Shown: positions 35,620 through 47,427, counted from the first letter of the stretch. The stretch is DNA of 64,000 nt from Pochonia chlamydosporia 170 (GCF_001653235.2 NC_035791.1:3224001-3288000), one strand, 5' to 3'. Translations and numbers: made by a program. The notes: a model not told the origin generated them from the letters alone.

Positions 35620-37158
35620 ATGCGTCCCACGGTCCCAGCAAAGTATCTCCTACCGTTCCTGTTCGTGACGCTGTTCACCATCCAGCTAGGGCTGTCGATG
35701 AGCGACCTCCCTAGCCTGAAGCTGATGCAGGATATTGTTTGTAAGAGATACCGCGGCAGTTATACCGACGAGCTGCTACCTGAGGAAGAGTGTCGGGATT
35801 CCGATGTACAGCGGACACTGAACAGAATCAACGTCGGGCTCTCCGTCTCCGTTACCATTGGAAGTACGTATTTCATGCTCTTTACGAATTGACAGTGATT
35901 AATTGATGGTTAGGCGCGCTGGTCGCATTCCCACTTGGTGTTCTCGCAGATCGCATTGGTCGCGTGCCCATTCTTGCTGCCAGTCTGTTCAGCATCTTCA
36001 TTGCGCAAGGGTTCGGAATGCTCGTCTGCTGGAGGTGGAAAGCGATGCCCTTGGAAGCAATTTGGGCACTTGGCGGATTCTTGCTTCTTGGAGGCGGGCA
36101 GAGAATGGCTGAAGCAATGGTGTTTACCATGGTTGCAGACGTAGCTTCCAAGTCGCAGAGGTGAGTGTTCGCAACTCGTTCACACAACAAGTCCACACAA
36201 GCTGACTATATCAACCAGAGCCTGGTGGTTTCAATGGGTAGTTGGTGCTGTTCTCGCAGGAGAACTCGCAGGACCGTTTGCATCGTCTCGTCTCATCGCA
36301 TCAGACATATGGCTTCCACTGTACACGTCCCTTGTTCTCATCTTCGTCGGCGGCGTCATCCTCGCCGCATTCAGTCCCGAGACTCTTACACGAAAAATAG
36401 ATTCAGCCGAAGCAGAGGATGGCTGCCATGCAGCTTTGAGCACAAAAGACACCATCATTTCGATATTCAGCCGACCGGCAATCTTCTTTGTCCCTGGTGC
36501 TGTCCTCGCTCTGCCCCTAGCCACAACACAGTCTAACATACTATTTCGATTCATGCCGATCCAATTCCAGTGGCAACTTTCCAAATCGGCACTGTTGGTA
36601 TCTCTCCGCAGTGCGATGACACTGATTACTCTTCTTATACTCCTGCCCGGTGCTGTGTTTCTTTGCAGCAAGCGAACAAATTGGTCTCATCAGAGACGGG
36701 ACGGCATATTCATGAGAACAAGCGCCTTGTGTTTCTTCGTCGGTTCAGTCTTCCTGACCTTGGTTAAATATGAGGGGGTTATTATCGCGGGCGTTGTTGT
36801 TTCTGCCCTTGGATCCGGCCTTACAACGTTGTGCAGGTCCATGTTGGTTTCTGCTCTTCACGAGAAGAACTCTGGACTGCTCTTCGGTATACTTGCCATC
36901 GGGGAGACGACTAGCCTTTTGTGCTGTGCTATAGCCATGGGAGCATTGTTTGACGTCGCATTGGTGTCATGGATCGGGTATCCGTTTCTTCTTGGAGCTA
37001 TCCTTGCAATTGGCGTCTTTGCAGCGTCGGTGATGCCCGATACATCTTCAAGAGACTCAAGCTCTTCGTCTGAGCAACCTACTGCCGTCTTGGCCGTTTT
37101 GGAACCGGTTGAAAAAGTGGACGGGTCTAAGTCTGAGTCGCAAAAGCCTAAGGAGTAG
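35620..37158 (+). CDS. Major facilitator superfamily (MFS) transporter
   Basis: Three exons: 35620-35863, 35914-36160 and 36219-37158, giving 476 residues. The protein alternates hydrophobic segments, about 11-12 in all, split by a central hydrophilic loop (about residues 215-240). The diagnostic MFS motif after the second membrane helix is present as GVLADRIGR. An early lumenal loop contains two cysteines (CKRYRG...EEECRD). The C-terminus is a Ser-rich cytosolic tail. Substrate cannot be inferred: the sequence resembles the broad fungal group of putative drug, toxin or metabolite exporters. No biosynthetic genes adjoin it; upstream is the long gene-free stretch, and downstream is the convergent CsbD-like gene at 225 bp. 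Splice sites are canonical and the frame is unbroken. Confidence 0.87.
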
Positions 37159-37383
37159 TTTCATGGACACTTTTGTTGGCAAGGTGAACTGGCAGAATTT
37201 CGAGGAGGGTTTCGTCGTTGAGTAGCTCACTGGTCACATAAGGGGTGGGAATCACTAATGACCAAAAGTTTGCTGAATAACACTGTATTAATAACTATCG
37301 GATCAATATCATAGTCTTCGTAGGGTATCAATTTCACCACGCATCATCCCATGGTTTCCTAGCCAGCTCCAGGCTCTCATTCT

Positions 37384-37999
37384 TTACTCCTTCTTGTCAG
37401 CTTCCGCTTTTTTCTCAAGGTCGTGTTCAACACCACGCTGTTGAGCCTTGCCGTCGGCACGCATCTGATCGTAATGTGCCTGTCCCTCCTTGTCGCCAGT
37501 GAGGCCAGAGATTGCACCTCCGACTGTACCCTGAGCACGAGCAGCCATACCGGAGCCCAAGTCGTTGAGTTGGCCCTTGGCTTCCTGTCGCTGACCCTCG
37601 AGGTTTTGTTCACGACCGGCTGACTTCAAGTTCTGGTCGGGATGTTAGCGGTTACACACCTTCAGGCATACCCATGGGCGAATGAAGTAAAAATCAACTC
37701 ACCTCACTACCGATCAAGCCACCAACGGCTTCCTTGGCAGAACCGACAGTCTGGTTCCAGTTGCCAGCAGCACGATCAGGATGGTCCTTTGCGGCACCGC
37801 CATCACTGGAAATAGCAGCTCCGGGAACCTTGACAGAGGCCTGAGAAGCCTCATGCTCTGCCTTGGCAGTATCCTTCTTGACATCGCCCTGAGCTTGGTC
37901 GCCCGTGCTGCCAGTCAAGCTGCCAATGGCGCTCTGGACAGCTCCAGTAGCCGAGTCAACGTAGGACTGGAGGGTGGAAGGTGCTTTATCGCCAGACAT
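37384..37999 (-). CDS. CsbD-like stress protein (mismatch/cruciform DNA-recognition type)
   Basis: Two exons: 37999-37703 and 37632-37384, giving 181 residues. The protein is hydrophilic and Gly/Ala/Gln/Lys-rich. It carries two CsbD-like units: GNWNQTVGSAKEAVGGLIGS (about residues 80-99), spanning the exon join to ENLKSAGREQNLEGQ, and QLNDLGSGMAARAQGTVGGA with SGLTGDKE after it. Fungal relatives are usually annotated as mismatched-base-pair and cruciform DNA recognition proteins, and CsbD in bacteria is a general-stress protein; the molecular role is not settled. The composition suggests a small disordered, hydrophilin-like protein. The 5' leader on the minus strand is CA/CT-rich as in strongly expressed fungal genes. 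Confidence 0.85.
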
Positions 38000-39141
38000 G
38001 TTGTTTCGTGTGGATGAAGAACAAGTTGGCAAGATGAAAGAACTGTTTTGTGTAACGAAGAACTTTTGAAGAGTAAAAGCTTTGTCTTGTTATTGGGATG
38101 AAGTAAAAAGTAAACTGAGAGCTACCATGGTGGCTGGAGCTGATATTAATACCACAGCCAAGCTAGCTAGTCAAGGCAAGTACAATCCCTCGTTGAAACA
38201 GAAGGCAGACCCTTGCCAAGGAAACTACGATAAAAGGCATCCACAAGCACCAGTTAGAACACCAGAGAACCAGTGGCGCATGGCCTGTGATGTCATTGTC
38301 GTCTCTTCGTGTGCACGATGGGTTCTCGCCAGGCAAGTGTTGATGAGCAAGTTGGAAATATTTTGGTGGGGTAGCTTCGATTTGTGACGTCACCACTTTT
38401 GTTTTCCTGACAACTTCAACGGAGTAGCTGCCTCCTGACATGTGCGCCATTAGACGTTACGCGTCGTCAGGTTTCACACAAACCGCGACTATCACCACAT
38501 GTGCCGTTATTGCCATCTCACCGGACGGTGTCTCGTTCCCGCTGAATGGTTCTTGATCAGTGGCTCGATTTAGCCCACGTGGCTGGTGATCTGCTAGTTG
38601 TTGAAATGCCTCTGAATGTGGATGTTTTGATTGAGCATCACCAGGCGCCACCCCCACATGCATGCAATAGAGAGGTTGCCGTTGGATGCCTCTCAAGTGT
38701 GAAGAAGGGGGCCTTGACGGTATAAAAGGCTATAGTCTTGTTGTCTGGTGTAAAGCTGCCGACTTGTAGCGAAGCAGTCCAACTCATTGGCCTGAAACTC
38801 GAATGGCGAAATCCCCGTTCCCACTCGGGAAGAGAACATCCATGCCTATTTCACGGTCAGAGTAAGTATATACGTGCCTCTGAGCGTAGCTGCTTCCGGT
38901 GCCGTCTCTGAATGTCATCACAAGCAAACTTCGTATCACTACATTAAACAGTTGTACAAGAGGCTACCCAGAAGCAGTGATCCAAATTGTAGTTTATTAT
39001 GTCTCTTTTCAATTATTCCAGTCCCCTATGACCCTGCGCCCAGTCTAAACACCATGCACTGAATCTCCTTTGACCTTTCTTATAGACTAATAAAGTAGCT
39101 GAAGCAGAGCACACCCGCAATAAGACCGTGAATGTATAAAC
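38000..39141. other. Spacer upstream of the CsbD-like gene, downstream of RVS-like gene
   Basis: I see no supported gene. A good plus-strand TATA-like box, TATAAAAGG, lies at about 38720, with no downstream ORF of note; it could mark an unannotated transcript. The first 100 bp are the leader of the CsbD-like gene. Confidence 0.5.
38720..38728 (+). promoter_or_regulatory. Orphan TATA-like box
   Basis: The sequence TATAAAAGG is a close TATA consensus on the plus strand. No gene on that strand begins downstream before the RVS-like gene, which is on the opposite strand. It may be fortuitous or serve a noncoding transcript. Confidence 0.3.
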
Positions 39142-40643
39142 TTAACCTAGTTCGACATAATTGCCTATAATTCGTCGTTAGCCAGGACGCTTGCAAAGCA
39201 CGATTGTTGAAAATTGTTCAGCAACACTCACCAGGGAACTGGCCCTCCTTTCCATTAAGACGACCTGTCCACCACTCATTCTCGTTCTGTGTTCTATTCA
39301 CAATCTCAATGACATCACCGGCCCGGAAACTCAAATCTCCATCTGCTTGGGCAGCGTAGTCGTACAATGCCGTCACGGTCTCTGCTGCCGGTGCAGCCGT
39401 TAGGCGCTTGGGCTTTGGTTTGGGTGGCGGAGGCTTTGACTTGGCCGCCGCGAGTGTCGACAGGGATACCTTGTTTCCAGGAGAATAAGGCGGTGGTGCG
39501 GCCTCGGAATCACTCGAGGGCCTCCCGTAGCCACCAATCTTGGGGCTCGTAGCACCGCTAGTAGACGACGGCCCGGCTGTGAGGAGGCCTGGTTGTTTAC
39601 TGCCTTCGAGGGCTGGTTTTGCGCCATATCGAATCGGTCGAGGTCGTCCGGTGGTCTTGAATCGGCAAATCGACAAGGCCTCTGCTTGCTCTTGGATATC
39701 CCCTCGCTTTTCTTCAAAAGCTTCCTCAATGTCGCGAGTCAAGTCAAAGTAGCCAATATCGCAGCGCTGCATTCGTTCGTGGAGGGTGTAGAAGATGTTG
39801 AGCTGCATGTAGTAGAAGGATTGAAACAGCGGCTGAATGAACTCTCGTTCCAGGGCGAAAAGCTTCGGTAGCTCATCCTTTAGGAGGTCGTTGAAATAGT
39901 CGTAGTCTTGTGTCGCTTGCTCAACGTCACCTTCTGCTTTCCACATGGCCTTTTCATCCTTTGGAGTACGCTCTTTCTTGTCTTGTAATTTTTTGAGAGT
40001 GGCGCGGTGGCGGTCATAGTCGAGCTTTTTGTGTTCTCGCTTCAGGGCCGTCTTTCGAATGACCTTGATGACGTCGAGCAGTTCGGTAGCTGGACGGATG
40101 ATCCTAGTCTCAATCATTTCCAGTTCCGGAGCGAGCGTCTCTTGTAACTCTTTGACAATTGCTTCGTACTCCTCGCAAGCGCGGATTCCCTCTGGGTTTC
40201 CTTCTGGTTTTATGCTGTCGGGGTCTGACATGCGACCGGAGATGGGCTTGTAGATCTCCGTCATGGCTTTGCTGAATTCTATCTGGTGGTTGAGCATGCC
40301 GTTGATGGCCTCGAAATACTTTTTGGACTCATCGTGGAGCTTCTTGGTCTCGGTCTCGAGCTCTTGGAATCGTCGCTCGGCGTCGATGTAGACAGCATCT
40401 TTGGTGTGTTCGCCAATATTGAACTTGTGTTTGAATTGTTGAGGTGCCTGTACGTATTAGGAGCGCTCGTTAGCAAATTGTGGCCCTACATGTTGTGGTT
40501 CTCGGCTGGCCCTCCGGCTGACACGGCCATGATGATGTTTCTCTGGAGGGGCCGGATCTGGAGATGAGGGGCATGATCGCCAGTAGAGCTATGAGACAGA
40601 GACGTACCCGAGTCAGGCTCTTGGAAAAGCCTTTGAAACTCAT
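39142..40643 (-). CDS. BAR-SH3 membrane-remodelling protein (Rvs167 type)
   Basis: Three exons: 40643-40608 (36 nt, MSFKGFSKSLTR), 40447-39232, and 39164-39142 (23 nt), giving 424 residues. The last tiny exon completes the SH3 domain as QFPGNYVELG; without it the frame would run on to CC and stop. Residues about 1-250 form the amphiphysin-type BAR domain with long charged helices. A Pro/Ser-rich linker (about 260-365) contains PPPYSP and PPPPKPKPK. The SH3 domain is residues 368-424, with ALYDYAAQADGDLSF, the Trp pair NEWWTG and the terminal PGNY. These proteins tubulate and cut endocytic necks with Rvs161-like partners and actin regulators. Domain order and length match Rvs167/Hob1. It diverges from NFS1. 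Confidence 0.93.
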
Positions 40644-41725
40644 GATGAAGCAAAATTATACGAGTGTTGAGCTCAGACTCAACACAGAGAGTACTGGAGA
40701 GAGGAAAAAGCGGGTGCGCGCTATCGCGGAGGACGGAAAGACCGCGAGCGGCTTGGCTTTTGAAGAGGAATTGAGGAACATTGACGTCTGTTGGCGCAGT
40801 CGTGGCCAGTCAGGATGTGTGTGGGATTCGGTGACGACTTTGTAGTGGCTGTGTCGGCACTTGTGGCGCAAGGTGACCTAAGCAATGCCCCAAGCATGGC
40901 ATTGAAGCTAACATTGAAGCCTGGCAGCTGTCTCAGCTCAGGCGATTGGTCAACTGGTGCCCTGTAGCTTCAAAACCCTCAAGGCTGAAAGGCCCCAGTG
41001 CCATCTTGGTACCAGACCAGACTTGACATCAAATGTCAATCAGCATCGGGATTGCATCTGGTCGCGTCACGGTGACACCAGGAATGGCCTGCGCCGCATC
41101 AGTCCTGTCCAGTCCCGTGTTTTCATGTTGGCTGTTGGCTGTCCGTCCAAAGATTAATAACTATTGCCGTTGCCGATTCTGCGTGCAGAAGCCGCGGCCT
41201 TTGTGCACCAACATTGAATGGACCTTGACCACATGCACTCAATAGGCGTCGGGTTCAGGGACTGTTACTGTCCACGGTGGACTTCACCATTTGATCGCAT
41301 CTGGCCGCAGTCTGGTGCTACTTGTCCTGTGCTGCCTTCGCTTTCTGGTTGCACCACTTCAACGATCAGTCCCTGAATCAATAGGATAACGTCCAATACA
41401 TCACTGCCCGTCATTATGTCGACCCAACTGTCTTCAAACCCCATCCGTCCCCATCCCCATCTTTCACCGTTTCCTTTGCACCTTGCGCCCTTCCTGTCTG
41501 GTTGGCCCTGGGGAAGGCCGCCGCCGGGTGCCGGCCAATTCCAGCCAATCAGAGACCCCATGAGCACGCTTATCACCGAGTGCCCGAGCCGAAGCTCTGC
41601 CATGACAAATTTCTGGATGGAGAATTAACCTGCACACCTAAAATACTTTGCCTCTCCTCTCCGCTCGTCGGGCTTTGGCTTTCTGTCTCGCCCATGCAAC
41701 TGCACACAACACATCCATCGCAATC
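40644..41725. other. Divergent promoter region RVS-like gene / NFS1
   Basis: No gene. It contains four ACCAGAC motifs (41011, overlapping 41016, 41311, 41496) and one ACCAGTTGAC complement (40949-40958). The first overlapping pair continues as ACCAGACTTGAC, a 12-mer also found at 3211. Confidence 0.6.
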
Positions 41726-43532
41726 ATGTCCAGTTTAGCATCATGCGCACTGCGGTCGGCGAGCCGCAAGGCTGCCGTCGCCTCTCCTCTACGAACCTTG
41801 CCTCGAGCTGCTTTGGCGGTATCAAGAACCAACAGAACGGCGAGGCGAGGATATGTGACCGAGTCCAAGCAGGATCAGGCCCGCGTGGAAACCGCCATCA
41901 AACTGGATAAGAAGGACTTCGCGGATATCCCTCCTCCGCCCATGGGCGCGCCAGCAGATGCCAGAGTCAGCCCCATGGCTGGTATGTGCTTCCCTGATGC
42001 CCCAAAAATTGTTTGTTCTCCTTGGAAAGACTAACCGCTTCGCTACGCAGAAGTTCTCAAGCAAGCTGCTGTCATGGAAGAAGGGCAGCGACCTATTTAT
42101 CTCGACATGCAATCGACCACGCCAGTTGACCCTCGCGTTCTCGATGCCATGATCCCTTATTACGTCGGCGTCTACGGAAACCCTCATTCTCGGACACATG
42201 CGTACGGCTGGGAGAGTGAAAAGGCTGTCGAGGAGGCTCGCGAGCATATTGCCTCACTGATTGGTGCTGATCCAAAGGAAATTATCTTTACCTCAGGCGC
42301 CACTGAAAGTAACAACATGAGCATCAAGGGCGTTGCCAGATTCTTCGGTCGCTCTGGCAAGAAGAACCACATTATCACAACACAAACCGAACACAAATGT
42401 GTGCTCGACAGTTGCCGACACTTGCAGGATGAGGGTTTCGAAGTTACATATCTGCCTGTCCAGAATAACGGATTGGTCAATATGGAGGACCTCGCGGCCG
42501 CCATCAAGCCTGAAACTGCCCTGGTCAGTATCATGGCTGTCAACAATGAGATTGGTGTTATCCAGCCCATCGAGGAGATTGGCAAGCTTTGCCGTTCAAA
42601 GAAGGTCTTTTTCCACACCGACGCCGCCCAGGCTGTGGGCAAGATTCCCCTGGACGTCAATGCCATGAACATTGATCTCATGTCAATTTCATCACACAAG
42701 ATCTATGGCCCCAAGGGTATTGGTGCCTGCTACGTTCGAAGACGGCCCAGAGTCAGATTGGACCCCATCATCACTGGTGGTGGTCAGGAGCGTGGACTCC
42801 GAAGCGGCACTCTCGCGCCGCCGCTGGTTGTGGGCTTTGGCGAGGCTTGCCGCATTGCTAAGGAAGAGATGGAGGTATGTTATTTTGACACCGGATCGAC
42901 TCCAAACCCCCTCCCCCATTGCACTATGCGCTTTATATGATGATCTGCTCTACATGCATGGCTTTCTGAATGGCCCGTGACAAGGCCGTTCGTGTTGAGT
43001 GTAGCACCCTGTCTGATTTGCGTTTTCCCTCCTTTTATCCTTGGACTCCCTCCCACTTCGACTGGAACATTGACTCTTTACGGGGGCAATTACGCTAACG
43101 CGTTTGTAGTACGACTCTAAACGAATCAAGACCCTATCCGACCGACTTCTTAGCGGGCTCCTGTCGTTGGAGCACACACAGCAAAATGGTGACGAGAATG
43201 CTTTTTACCCTGGCTGTGTCAATGTCTCGTTCGCCTATGTCGAGGGCGAGTCACTGCTCATGGCTCTCAAGGACATTGCTCTTTCTTCCGGCAGTGCATG
43301 CACTTCCGCGTCTCTAGAGCCCAGCTACGTTCTCCGAGCACTTGGAAACAGTGACGAGAGCGCTCATAGCAGTATCCGATTTGGTATTGGCCGCTTCACC
43401 ACTGAGGCTGAAATTGATTATGTCTTGAAGGCTGTGCAGGAGAGGGTCAACTTTTTGCGGGAGCTGAGCCCTCTCTGGGAATTGGTGCAGGAGGGTATTG
43501 ATCTCAATACTATCCAATGGAGCCAGCATTAA
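41726..43532 (+). CDS. NFS1: Mitochondrial cysteine desulfurase Nfs1
   Basis: Three exons: 41726-41981, 42051-42874 and 43110-43532, giving 500 residues. The N-terminal about 45 residues are rich in Arg/Ser/Ala with no acidic residue until VTES, a typical mitochondrial targeting sequence. The class-V aminotransferase fold follows: [16 protein letters not shown], the [10 protein letters not shown] loop, EHK with the PLP-stacking histidine, [10 protein letters not shown], and the PLP Schiff-base lysine at residue 302 in [10 protein letters not shown]. The catalytic cysteine is residue 424 in [20 protein letters not shown]. It ends in the conserved [19 protein letters not shown]. With Isd11 and Isu it supplies sulfur for Fe-S clusters and tRNA thiolation. 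All catalytic residues are intact. Confidence 0.96.
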
Positions 43533-44091
43533 GTACGAGGCAAGGCTGAAGGTTGATGGACATTTTAACTGGGCGGTCGAGTATGTATGGGATGTTTAAA
43601 AGCGGGATGATTTGGAGTTGCCAGGGACAACTCTCGGCAATATGCCTTGTAACAGCATTTGTATAACATGATACCTTCTGCGGATATATGGGTTACGGTA
43701 CATGGGATGATCTACCACAGATAGCAGAACTTCTGTCGTTATTGTCGCAAAACGGATCACACTAGAGGATGCTCAAAATTGCAATCTCGAATAGTGCATA
43801 TTTGGGTTCATATATTTCTTACTGGCACATTGACGTGACTTGTCTTTATTTGCGTAAGTGACCAGGTACCTACATCTGGGGTTCCGTCCAAAAATGTGAG
43901 TGAATACGAGAGATGGTCAGGGGGAACCGCGAACCCTGACATGAGGCTTGCTCGTATTGCGCCCTGCCCTTCTCCGCATAAATAATTCCTTATCGTAAGG
44001 CCGCTGACCAAAAAGCCAGCTTGCTCTCGCGACCATTCAACACTCTGCCAGTGTCAATTCATCTCTCTGGCCATCTCAATCTGTGAAGAAA
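43533..44091. other. Spacer NFS1 to GNAT gene
   Basis: Holds the NFS1 3' UTR and a short 5' region of the next gene. I see nothing else. Confidence 0.5.
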
Positions 44092-44813
44092 ATGACGGAC
44101 TTATTGGCAGACGTGAAAACCCCACGCCTACTGCTTCGGCCCATCAGGACCAATGCGCAGGACAGCCAGGAATTCGCCTGGTTTCATACAGTCTGGACTA
44201 ACACGGAGGCCACGAAATGGAGGTAAAGCACACCCTTCTACGATGGAACATTTCCCCAAAATGCGAGACTCACGAATTACCTAGTTCCCGAGGACCTTGC
44301 AAGGACAAGGACGACAGCATGGAATGGATGCATGGGATTATCTGCTCCCTGGGGCCGCACTCCAGGCCAAAACTCTCCTATGCCGTCTTGTATCCTTCTG
44401 AAGAGGACCGAAATTCATCCTCCGAGGAATCGTCCTGGCAAATAGCCGGCATAGTCACCCTCTTGCCTACCAACTTCAACGTTGCCCCGGATGGAACCAA
44501 GTCCTCAGACGCTCCGGCTACGGGCTGCAAAGCCATGGAAGTAGGGTACATCTTTCTACCTGAAGTCTGGGGCCGAGGATACGCCACGGAGAGTTGTGCG
44601 GCAATGATTAAGGCGTATGCTGAACTGGTGACGCAGGTGGAGGAACTTCCGGGGGAATTGTGCGAGAGTGTGCATAAGTTGAATGGGGCGAGTGTGCGTG
44701 TTGCTGAGAAGTTGGGATTTATGAGGGTTGCGGAGTTTAAGGCGGAGGCGAATCTGCCTTTGGTTGATGGGGAAAAGAGTTATGATGTTGTTCATTTTAG
44801 GAGAGTTATTTGA
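44092..44813 (+). CDS. GNAT-family N-acetyltransferase
   Basis: Two exons: 44092-44222 and 44285-44813, giving 219 residues. The N-terminus reads TPRLLLRPI as in RimJ/RimL-type GNATs. The acetyl-CoA binding motif A is visible as EVGYIFLPEVWGRGYATES (residues about 145-163, with the R/Q-x-x-G-x-G/A core as WGRGYA). The later SVRVAEKLGFMRVAEF is the typical final helix and strand. A Ser/Glu-rich stretch (EEDRNSSSEESS) forms a loop insertion before the central strand. The substrate (protein N-terminus, amino sugar, antibiotic or other) cannot be inferred. The start at 44092 is the only ATG in frame with the conserved N-terminal strand. Confidence 0.85.
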
Positions 44814-46467
44814 TTGCGATACATGGAGTCGGGGAGATTATGATGGAGCTTTTTGGTGTACTGAGCCAAATTGTGCGAGGGGGAGAGTTGTGAAGCCATG
44901 ATTATATTGGAAGGATATTTTGTTTAGTTTGAGCCTATTGTGAGGGACTTATTATATAGATAACGTACTGACGTTGACGACTGTTATAATACAATGACTT
45001 GCAAATGCTGTGTTACAACGCCTTGGTGTTTCGAAAGAGGGCATCTAAGTTGAGTCTGAGAGAAGCTTGGTACGTAAGAGAGAAACAAATCAACGCCTCT
45101 GACGATGATCTCTGATGGAAATACTCTACTGACTTCTTGCTGGTATCCAGTTAGTAGTCATGGCAAGAAGCTAAATACATTCCAACTATATGTTGCACCT
45201 TGCATCAGTAGACGCCCCATTCTGTGCCTCGATTAAGACATACTCATCGCTGCATCGCGAGACGCCGTATTTCTCCCGGATGAACGACATTTCGACTGAA
45301 TCTATATCCTTGGAAGTCTGCTACTGACCTTGAGTGGCTAGCTTGTCTGCGCGACTTGGGAATTGAAGCCTTAGTTCAACAAAAAGTTGATAGATCTCAC
45401 TTTTCATCCTCGCTTGAGCAGTGCTGAACGGGAAGGTGACACAAGTATTAGAGGCGTTTGCTACTACTGGAGGATATTATAGTAGGTATAATGAGGGCAT
45501 TGGTGGAATTGGAGTTTAATGCTTACACCATCATCATTGTTTCACAGAAGCGAGGGATGACAGAGATGTGTGATCAGTCAATCATTATGGATACCGCAAG
45601 AATAGTTGAAGATGGCACGTCAACTAAATTCATGGTGAAGGGAGGAAGATGATTCCAGAGACTCTGAGATGTCGATATGGTAACACCACCTAACTAGGTA
45701 GCATTGGGAGTGTGACGAAAGCTACGTGCATGCACCTGGATGCATATGTCCAAAGCAGGCAACAATATGTAAGAGGGGATGCATATGAGCACACTTATCA
45801 GTGCCAAGAAAAGGCGGCTTGTAGTTTGGAGAGATTGCTTCATCGTGGAACGAAAAAGTGCTCCATTACGCCTCTACCTTGGAACTCTCCGGAATACGTG
45901 CCTCCAACCGATTTTTGTATACGGATATAGGAAGAGTCGCTGAAACAGTGACAGCTTTGACAAGCCTCAATTAGGCGAGAGTCCAAGCTCTGTCGGAAAT
46001 TGCCATCACTTGACCGGCTTCGTTGGACGTTGATACCAGTGTTGGAGAGGTCATTCTAAGGCTCTCGACCCAAACGCCAAGCATACGCTTTCCAAGTTGC
46101 AAGTCATTGAACTGCTCTTTTACATCTTTTGTCCTGGTGAGAAATCCTGTGAAATCAATAGCCACGTTAAGTAGTGCTTACAATTGATACTGCGGCCGAA
46201 TTAGCCCAGCACTCTCTACACCAGCCATCGGAGTGGCTGCGTGGCGGAATTCATCCACCAGTTGTCAAAGAGATATTTGTATTTCAGTGAAACGAGGGCC
46301 GTCGACGCCTTGTAATGCCTGTTAAAGCCGCAAACTTGGGGGAATTTGTTGATGCAGTCTGTTTTTCGCACGCGTGTTGCAAACACAACCTCAAGACCTT
46401 TACGCTCGTGACAGCGAAACAGCGATTCCCACACTATACTGGCATACAAGACCTTTTAGTCTTTAAT
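44814..46467. other. Spacer with a possible ABC-transporter relic
   Basis: No intact gene. A decayed stretch resembling the end of an ABC nucleotide-binding domain lies at about 45380-45660 (listed separately). The rest has many stops in all frames and no motif clusters. Confidence 0.5.
45380..45660 (+). pseudogene. Possible relic of an ABC-transporter nucleotide-binding domain C-terminus
   Basis: The frame 45458-45652 reads LVELEFNAYTIIIVSQKRG, then CDQSIIMDTARIVEDGTS, then MVKGG. This has the spacing of the segment after Walker B in ABCC-type proteins, where an EF..YTII.V.HR. helix and H-loop are followed by D.I.VMD.GR.VE.G....L..GG. The expected H-loop histidine is replaced (SQKRG), Walker A and the signature motif are not recognisable upstream, and the upstream frame is broken by stops (about 45390-45455 in the same frame). 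No start context is present. It is best read as a decayed fragment. The match is by pattern only, so chance cannot be excluded. Confidence 0.35.
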
Positions 46468-46827
46468 ATGGCACCGAGCTTAGCTGCTCTAACTGTTTAC
46501 GCATTCGGCGCGACGTCTTTTCTAGCGGGAATCGTGCAGTTGATAAACCCTCCCGCCCGAGCCTTGGAAAGCACTCGATGTTGGTCCGCCGAGGATGGCA
46601 ATGCCCTCGCTGCTATTGCTATGGGGATCTACTACACCATATCTGCGTATCAAGAGAATCGTACATTCTTCTTGGCAACAATCCCAATGCGGAGTCTAAC
46701 GACATTTGTGTTTTGGCGGCATGGGCGGATTGATGTCGCTGTGTGGGAGGGGCTTGGGGCATTTCTAACGGCTGCTTCGTTGATGGTTATGAATCGACGG
46801 GTTTCTGGGTCAAAGAGAGCAGAGTAG
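46468..46827 (+). CDS. Small multi-pass membrane protein, unknown function
   Basis: An intronless frame of 119 residues starting MAPSLAALTVYAFGATSFLA. Three to four hydrophobic segments are visible (about residues 4-25, 45-60, 65-80 and 88-105), with short polar loops and a basic C-terminus (NRRVSGSKRAE). The glycine and aromatic placement (GATSFLAGIVQL, AAIAMGIYYTISA) resembles small fungal proteins of the DoxX-like or four-helix kind, but I cannot name a family. Composition is clearly that of a membrane protein rather than a random frame. No introns are needed. Neighbours are a decayed region upstream and a methyltransferase downstream on the same strand, with a 600-bp gap. Confidence 0.65.
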   Translation: MAPSLAALTVYAFGATSFLAGIVQLINPPARALESTRCWSAEDGNALAAIAMGIYYTISAYQENRTFFLATIPMRSLTTFVFWRHGRIDVAVWEGLGAFLTAASLMVMNRRVSGSKRAE

Positions 46828-47427
46828 ACTTGAGACGATTGTCAGATGTTGTCGCAGGGACTATTCAGTTCAGCTGTTGATATGACGCGGGAGGGTTGGT
46901 GGTAGGCTGTCTGGCTCGGAGGGTCATGTCGTTGATCTCGGAAGCGTACTGTATAAGTGGTCGACCAAGGATATCAGTTCCTCGAACAAATTTGTATCGG
47001 TTATCAACGAGGGAACATTCGGGTTAACTGGGGTTGAAGAGACTAGGTTAAGCAGAGGTCTGTTATAGGTACAGAACATACTAATGAAGTTTAAAATAAT
47101 GTTTGGATAATTGATGCCTCGCCCTATTAATCCATACTTAGAATCTTTCTCCGCTGCAATGAATTAAGGTTATTACTGCGTAAACTGTGATGACCATTGG
47201 TTGCGGGCCTCTTCATATTGTACGGATTTGTGGTGTGTCTAGGACAACTTAGCTAAACATTCGAATAACGCTTATCCATCACTAATTAGGTATGAACCGT
47301 GACTAGGATCAACTCATCACTGCAACGCGACGACTTCGTATACTCCGTATCTTTCACCCCGCGATCCTCCGTTCAAGACTCATCATCGACATCTTCACTG
47401 TCCGTTGAATTGAATCACGAAGCCCAA
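46828..47427. other. Spacer before the methyltransferase gene
   Basis: One TACTCCGTA motif lies at 47341-47349, 79 bp before the methyltransferase ATG. I see no gene. Confidence 0.5.
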
